From Phycisphaerales bacterium (GTDB taxonomy: Bacteria; Planctomycetota; Phycisphaerae; SM23-33), in contig DNAS01000058.1 of NCBI GenBank assembly GCA_003485185.1, positions 25,512-35,425 of the forward strand: 9,914 nucleotides of DNA, read 5' to 3'. The position numbers and the translations under genes were made by a program. Of this stretch, positions 6,732 through 9,914 are shown piece by piece (position 1 is the first letter of the stretch; each line of letters starts with the position of its first letter). Below the pieces are notes generated by a model. That model saw only the letters and a program-made list of their open reading frames with translations, made no database searches and had not been told where the DNA came from.

Positions 6732-7004
6732 GAACTGGTTTCATACCCTACACGGGCCGCGACGAGGCGGATGGTGGCGCAGGCCAAGGCGCGAGGCCGA
6801 CGGCGACCCTTCGACGGGTCGTCGAGGCCGAGCAACGCAGGCATGCGACACGAGATGCCTCGTCCCGGAGGGTTGCGATGAAAAACAGGCATCTGCAGCG
6901 TCAGGCCTCCTCGACAACCCAAACCGGGTTGCCGTCGTCGGCCTTCCTTGCATCTGCCCGTTTTTCATCGCAACGCGACTCCGCGTAGGGTATGAAACCA
7001 GTTC
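6732..7004. mobile_element. MITE-like 273-bp element with inverted repeat ends and nested hairpins
   Basis: The ends are GAACTGGTTTCATACCCTAC (6732-6751) and its exact reverse complement (6985-7004), extendable to 23 of 24 matches. Inside, GTTGCGATGAAAAAC and GGCA (6872-6891) pair with 6955-6974 at 19 of 20 positions. This encloses a further stem CAACCC/GGGTTG (6915-6920, 6926-6931) flanked by GGCC arms. The left half has hairpins at 6795-6829 (loop TTCGAC) and 6839-6860. There is no convincing gene and no room for a transposase. I see no clear target duplication (left flank GGTTG, right flank TAGAT). It fills most of the gene-free 6626-7030 gap between two divergent genes. It could be a non-autonomous transposon or a large structured repeat. 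Confidence 0.65.
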
Positions 7005-7030
7005 TAGATACGGCTGGAAAGGCAAACGCC

Positions 7031-7954
7031 ATGAACAAGCTCGTGAACCAGGACCTGGAAAAGCTGACGGAAGACATCCTGTCCAGTTACGCCAAGGACG
7101 GGCAGACGCAACGGATCGGCTGCATGTTCCTGCCGTCGCGCAGCCGGATCGTGGAGATCGTCGAACTGACGCGGCAGTTGCTGTTCCCGGGCTACTTCGG
7201 GCACAAGCTGCTGACGGCGGAGAACGTGCGGTTCCACGTGGGCAACCTGCTGTCGAAACTGTCGGGGGATCTGACGGAGCAGATCAACCACTGCCTGTGC
7301 ACGGAGCGCGGCTGCACGGAATGCCACGACGCGGAGAAGTGCCAGGCCGACGCGGCCGGGATGGCCCACGAGTTCCTGTCGCGCGTGGGGCGGATGCGGG
7401 GGTCGCTGCTGCTGGACGCGCAGGCGGCGTACGACGGCGACCCGGCGGCCAAGACCATCAGCGAGGTGGTGTACTGCTACCCGGGCTTCTACGCGCTGAC
7501 GGTGTATCGCGTGGCGCACGAGCTGCTGGAGATCGGCGTTCCGCTGATGCCCCGGATCATGACGGAGCACGCGCACAGCACGACCGGCTGCGACATTCAT
7601 CCCGGCGCGAAGATCGGGCGGCGGTTCTTCATCGACCACGCGACGGGCGTGGTGATCGGCGAGACGACGCACATCGGCGATCGCGTGAAGATCTACCAGG
7701 GCGTGACGCTCGGGGCGCTGAGCTTCCCGAAGGACGAGCGCGGGCGCGTGATCAAGGGGCTCAAGCGGCACCCGACGATCGAGGACGACGTGATCATCTA
7801 CGCCAACGCGACGATCCTGGGCGGCGAGACGGTCATCGGCAAGGGCGTGACGGTGGCGGCCAACACGTTCATCACCGAATCGGTGACGGCCGACAGCCTC
7901 GTCACCCACGAGGCGCCGAAGCTCCAGGTGCGCAGCAAGCGGCACAAGAGCTGA
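7031..7954 (+). CDS. cysE: Serine O-acetyltransferase (long EpsC/SrpH-type)
   Basis: Transfers acetyl from acetyl-CoA to L-serine, giving O-acetylserine for cysteine synthesis in the cytosol; it works as a trimer or dimer of trimers. The 307-residue product has a helical N-terminal half and a left-handed beta-helix of hexapeptide repeats (about 185-285). Active-site elements are GCDIHPGA (D188), FIDHATGVVIGET (D202, H203) and KRHPTI (H247). The segment LLLDAQAAYDGDPAA (127-140) and the long N-terminus are typical of the EpsC/SrpH branch. A cysteine-rich segment CLCTERGCTECHDAEKC spans 88-104. The start at 7031 has GGAAAGG eight bases upstream; an in-frame ATG at 6992 lies inside the repeat element. 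No cysK adjoins. The C-terminus lacks an obvious CysK-binding ...Ile end (it ends RSKRHKS). Confidence 0.93.
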   Translation: MNKLVNQDLEKLTEDILSSYAKDGQTQRIGCMFLPSRSRIVEIVELTRQLLFPGYFGHKLLTAENVRFHVGNLLSKLSGDLTEQINHCLCTERGCTECHDAEKCQADAAGMAHEFLSRVGRMRGSLLLDAQAAYDGDPAAKTISEVVYCYPGFYALTVYRVAHELLEIGVPLMPRIMTEHAHSTTGCDIHPGAKIGRRFFIDHATGVVIGETTHIGDRVKIYQGVTLGALSFPKDERGRVIKGLKRHPTIEDDVIIYANATILGGETVIGKGVTVAANTFITESVTADSLVTHEAPKLQVRSKRHKS

Positions 7955-7981
7955 GGCCGCCCGGCGCCGCGGCGGAAAGAT

Positions 7982-8010
7982 TTGCCCCCCATTTCGGGTC
8001 GTGATATAGT
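7982..8010 (+). promoter_or_regulatory. Promoter of the 249-residue protein gene
   Basis: TTGCCC (7982-7987, 4/6) and TATAGT (8005-8010, 5/6) are separated by 17 bp. The start would be near 8017, giving a leader of about 108 nt. It lies shortly after the cysE stop, so the downstream gene is probably expressed on its own. Confidence 0.6.
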
Positions 8011-8021
8011 CGTTGGCGAGG

Positions 8022-8104
8022 TGTTTTTGGGTACTTTTTGTCGTTTTGGAGCGCTTTTCCACCGGGATTTGGACCCCTTTTTCGCCCTTTCGGCGGGGGT
8101 TTTC
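8022..8104 (+). other. Leader with helically phased T-tracts
   Basis: Runs of three to five T begin at 8024, 8035, 8044, 8055, 8068, 8078, 8088 and 8100, a mean spacing of 10.9 bp, close to one helical turn. Such phasing is known to bend DNA. The tract directly follows the promoter at 7982-8010 and ends in GGGG-TTTT-CCCC (8096-8107), a small hairpin just before the start region of the gene. Confidence 0.5.
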
Positions 8105-8124
8105 CCCGGCGGCCGGACAATAAA

Positions 8125-8874
8125 ATGAGCGAAGATTTCCTCACGATCGCCGACGACTTTTTCGTCAACATGACCGTCCACACGACGCTGGCGCTTCCGG
8201 GCGGGCGGGAGACCGTCCTGCACTTCTGCGAGGCCGTGCAGAAGGAGTTCCCGGACATGACCAGCTTCTTCCAGCGCGAGGGGGCGGAGTTCGTGCTGGA
8301 GGGCGACCGCGACGCCGGCTCGTACCGCTGGCTGGAACTGCACAATAACCAGTTGTCGGCAGGGCACTTCAATCCGCCGCAGGTGGCGGCAGCGTACCAG
8401 TACCATCGCTGGTTGCTGGACCGGAGCGTGTATTTCCTGGGGCTCAGCGGCTTGGACGTCGAGTGCATGGACGTGATGATGGGCTTCAACATGGACTACA
8501 AGGGCAACCGCGACGCGATCGTGGCCAGCGCGCTGGTGGGCGGGGCTCCGCTGGCCGGGCTGTGGGCCGACGCGGGTGTCCGCGTCGTCGAGTGCGAGCC
8601 GTCGCTGGTGATCGCGCTGGACGAGGAGTGCCACATGCAGGCGCGGCTGTCGCTGGAGACGCGGGGCAGCAGCTACCAGGTGCGCACCGGGCAGTACGAC
8701 GACGAGCCGATCAGCGTCTACCTGACGGTGCGTCGTTACCCCACGCCGGGCAAGCTGTTCGACGCCAAGAAGAGCTTCAGCGAGCAGGCAGCCGCCTGCG
8801 AAGAACTCACCACCCGGGTGGTCGTGCCGCAGGTCATCCAGCCGCTGGCGGCGGCCATCGCCTCCGGACAGTGA
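8125..8874 (+). CDS. Conserved-looking cytosolic protein of unknown function
   Basis: The product has 249 residues and I do not recognise its family. It has no signal peptide or membrane helix and is acidic. The N-terminal half alternates strands and helices (TVHTTLALPGGRETVLHFCE, residues 17-36; FVLEGDRDAGSYRWLELHNN, 56-75, with an aromatic centre). The middle carries a polar segment VECMDVMMGFNMDYKGNRDA (112-131) that looks like a possible binding loop. The second half is beta-rich (VRVVECEPSLVIALDEECHM, 152-171; QVRTGQYDDEPISVYLTVRR, 185-204) and a helical tail follows. The Cys residues (35, 114, 157, 169, 225) show no metal-site pattern. The ATG at 8125 is the first plausible start but has only a weak GGA-type ribosome binding site, so translation may depend on leader structure. 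It faces the small RNA unit downstream. Confidence 0.75.
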   Translation: MSEDFLTIADDFFVNMTVHTTLALPGGRETVLHFCEAVQKEFPDMTSFFQREGAEFVLEGDRDAGSYRWLELHNNQLSAGHFNPPQVAAAYQYHRWLLDRSVYFLGLSGLDVECMDVMMGFNMDYKGNRDAIVASALVGGAPLAGLWADAGVRVVECEPSLVIALDEECHMQARLSLETRGSSYQVRTGQYDDEPISVYLTVRRYPTPGKLFDAKKSFSEQAAACEELTTRVVVPQVIQPLAAAIASGQ

Positions 8875-8934
8875 GCCGTAGCCTGTAGTCGGTCCCCTGG
8901 TCTTCCGATCCCCCGGTTCCCCGTCCCTCGGCGC

Positions 8935-8979
8935 AAAAAAGCGGCGGGCCTGCCGTGGGGGGGGACGACAGGCACCGCC
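8935..8979 (-). terminator. Intrinsic terminator of the small RNA
   Basis: A 14-bp stem with one bulged U and one U-G pair (8943-8956 with 8965-8979, C8 loop) is followed on the minus strand by GC and TTTTTT. On the plus strand the hairpin is preceded by A6 and not followed by T, so it works mainly for minus-strand transcripts, possibly including read-through from the pilin-like gene. Confidence 0.8.
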
Positions 8980-9035
8980 TGATATTCGAGTCGGCCGGGG
9001 GGGGACCGACTCGAAAGTAGCTTCGTTTTTCTTAT
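8935..9035 (-). ncRNA. Candidate small RNA with two stem-loops displaying C8 loops
   Basis: Read on the minus strand from a predicted start near 9035, an A-rich leader of about 20 nt is followed by stem-loop 1: TTCGAGTCGG (9015-9006) pairs perfectly with CCGACTCGAA (8994-8985), and the loop contains TCCCCCCCC. Four to five bases later comes stem-loop 2: GGCGG-T-GCCTGTCGT (8979-8965) pairs with ACGGCAGGC-CCGCC (8956-8943) through one bulge and one U-G pair, with a loop of exactly CCCCCCCC (8964-8957). Two bases after the stem comes TTTTTT (8940-8935), a standard intrinsic terminator. Promoter, body and terminator make a complete unit of about 100 nt with no open reading frame of note. C-rich loops of small RNAs such as CcsR/cuckoo RNAs bind G-rich ribosome binding sites; that role here is inference. 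Confidence 0.65.
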
Positions 9036-9041
9036 TCTCTT

Positions 9042-9070
9042 TTTATACTGTCCCTCGCGCGGACAGTCAA
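9042..9070 (-). promoter_or_regulatory. Near-consensus promoter with operator-like dyad, driving the small RNA
   Basis: On the minus strand TTGACT (9065-9070, 5/6) and TATAAA (9042-9047, 5/6) are separated by exactly 17 bp, the best promoter in the window. The spacer is a perfect inverted repeat, ACTGTCC-N7-GGACAGT (9047-9067), which overlaps both boxes, so a dimeric regulator bound there would block RNA polymerase. No gene starts downstream on this strand; the product would be the small RNA at 8935-9035. Confidence 0.75.
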
Positions 9071-9208
9071 GCCTTTGCATCCACTACATCCATTATAGAA
9101 TCCACTCCCGGTGACGCAAGAGCCTGTAGGGTATTCACCTGATTTTTTCGCCCCAAATCTACGCGTTTGCAACTCTCGAAATTTCGGGAACTAGCGAGCG
9201 TTTCCGCC

Positions 9209-9914
9209 TCAAGGAATCACGAGCTGATCATTCAAATCTTTTCTCTCCGGGTTGGTATTGCCGTTTCCGGAGATGTAAATGTCATCACCGTTGACCGACG
9301 TTTTTTCATACCACGTGACCGACCCGCCGATCAGGGCGCAGTTCTGGCCTGTCTGCTTGTGGTTCTTCGAATTCTTTCCGTCCATAGAAGTATCGAACGT
9401 CGAGGTGCCGTTGCATCGCGGGTTGCGGTCGGCCGCCAGCACCACACCGCCGCCCAGTTCGGTCAGGTTGCTCTTCTTCCATGAATCCAGTCCAGGTATA
9501 TCGACCATGGACAGATAGCTGTACGAGAGCGTCGTGTGGGTGAAGTAGCCGGTGCTCTGGGCGGGGGCGGAAAATCCCTGCGAACTGGCCGCCGGGCAGA
9601 GGAACGAGCCCGTCCCGACGAAGTTCTGCTTGATCAGAACCCACAGGCAGGCGGCGTTTCCGGTCTCGGCCGCGAAGCTGGCCCAGTTGGTTCCGTCCAC
9701 GGTCGCCACGGGCATCGAATTGGGCGTCGAGCCGCGGTGGTACAGCGGCGACGTGCCGTAGTTCGTGCAGGCCCGGCTGATCTCCCGCAGGTTGTTGGCG
9801 CAGCCGGCGCGTTGCGCCAGCATCATGGCGTTGCTCAGGCTGGGCACGAGAATCGCCACCAGCAGCACGAGGATGCTGACGATGACCAATAGTTCGACGA
9901 GGGAAAATCCCCGC
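9209..9914 (-). CDS. Type II secretion/type IV pilin-like protein (pseudopilin), 5' end outside the window
   Basis: At least 234 residues are visible; the start codon lies beyond the right edge. The visible protein begins with RGFSLVELLVIVSILVLLVAIL, the class III prepilin cleavage site (cut between G and F, with the conserved E five residues on) and the hydrophobic helix that anchors the unprocessed protein in the inner membrane and packs the pilus core. The rest is a globular, Gly/Ser-rich domain with cysteines (GCANNLREIS; GSFLCPAAS; NPRCNGT; GQNCAL) and a C-terminal NHKQTGQN...GGSVTWYEK segment, typical of the abundant planctomycete pseudopilin-like proteins exported through the general secretion and prepilin peptidase route. 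I see no strong terminator directly after its stop; the T6 terminator at 8935 may also serve it. Confidence 0.87.
   Translation of the reverse strand, partial: RGFSLVELLVIVSILVLLVAILVPSLSNAMMLAQRAGCANNLREISRACTNYGTSPLYHRGSTPNSMPVATVDGTNWASFAAETGNAACLWVLIKQNFVGTGSFLCPAASSQGFSAPAQSTGYFTHTTLSYSYLSMVDIPGLDSWKKSNLTELGGGVVLAADRNPRCNGTSTFDTSMDGKNSKNHKQTGQNCALIGGSVTWYEKTSVNGDDIYISGNGNTNPERKDLNDQLVIP

Noticed and set aside
6626..6922. Extended N-terminus of the methyltransferase
   Set aside because: The added 99 residues are encoded by the repeat element and promoter region, are unlike the family, and a usable ribosome binding site precedes the ATG at 6625.
6992..7030. Earlier start for serine acetyltransferase
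   Set aside because: The ATG at 6992 is part of the terminal inverted repeat and lacks a ribosome binding site; GGAAAGG is ideally placed for 7031.
8943..9015. Twin G8/C8 hairpins as a CRISPR-like or simple tandem repeat
   Set aside because: The two stems have different sequences and only the loops agree; there is no third unit or spacer pattern.
9125..9134. Second copy of the MITE end (GTAGGGTAT)
   Set aside because: Only nine bases agree with the terminal repeat and the flanks diverge at once; chance cannot be excluded.

Overview
The window is GC-rich, gene-dense bacterial chromosome. It most likely comes from a Planctomycetota (Phycisphaerae-like) organism. That placement is an inference: it rests on a pseudopilin with a GFSLVELL start and an 'NHxxxGQN...GGSVTW' tail, a stand-alone CBM48 protein, a long EpsC/SrpH-type serine acetyltransferase and several short proteins of a planctomycete character. 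No rRNA or other decisive marker is present.

Left part (1-2305). The 3' end of an Ala/Glu-rich gene of unknown function converges on a type I glyceraldehyde-3-phosphate dehydrogenase gene (gap, minus strand), and one GC hairpin serves as terminator between them. Gap has a consensus -35 and lies divergent to a small two-helix membrane protein gene with a PH-like soluble tail.

Middle (2306-7030). A tRNA-Lys(CUU) gene with its own near-consensus promoter is followed by a small minus-strand CBM48 (glycogen-binding-like) gene. That gene is bracketed by two copies of a 41-bp hairpin repeat whose stems differ by compensatory changes. Next comes a cluster of further hairpins, one of which is a perfect look-alike of a tRNA T-arm. 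A 1159-residue single-chain DNA N6-adenine methyltransferase with an apparent N-terminal D...ExK nuclease motif (type IIG-like) ends in that hairpin. Upstream of it, the largest gene-free stretch (6626-7030) holds a 273-bp MITE-like element with inverted repeat ends and nested internal hairpins. The element stops 26 bp before the serine acetyltransferase gene.

Right part (7031-9914). Serine O-acetyltransferase (cysE type) starts cysteine synthesis. It is followed by a 249-residue protein of unknown function with its own promoter and a leader carrying helically phased T-tracts. At the right edge is a truncated type II secretion/type IV pilin-like gene on the minus strand.

The most interesting item is at 8935-9070 on the minus strand. 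It is a complete small transcription unit: TTGACT-N17-TATAAA promoter, an inverted repeat filling the spacer (operator-like), two strong stem-loops each displaying a run of exactly eight C, and a T6 terminator. It looks like an undescribed regulated small RNA of about 100 nt with C-rich loops. By analogy with CcsR/'cuckoo' RNAs these loops could bind G-rich ribosome binding sites. The genes are otherwise mostly independent units and no multi-gene defence or metabolic operon is visible.
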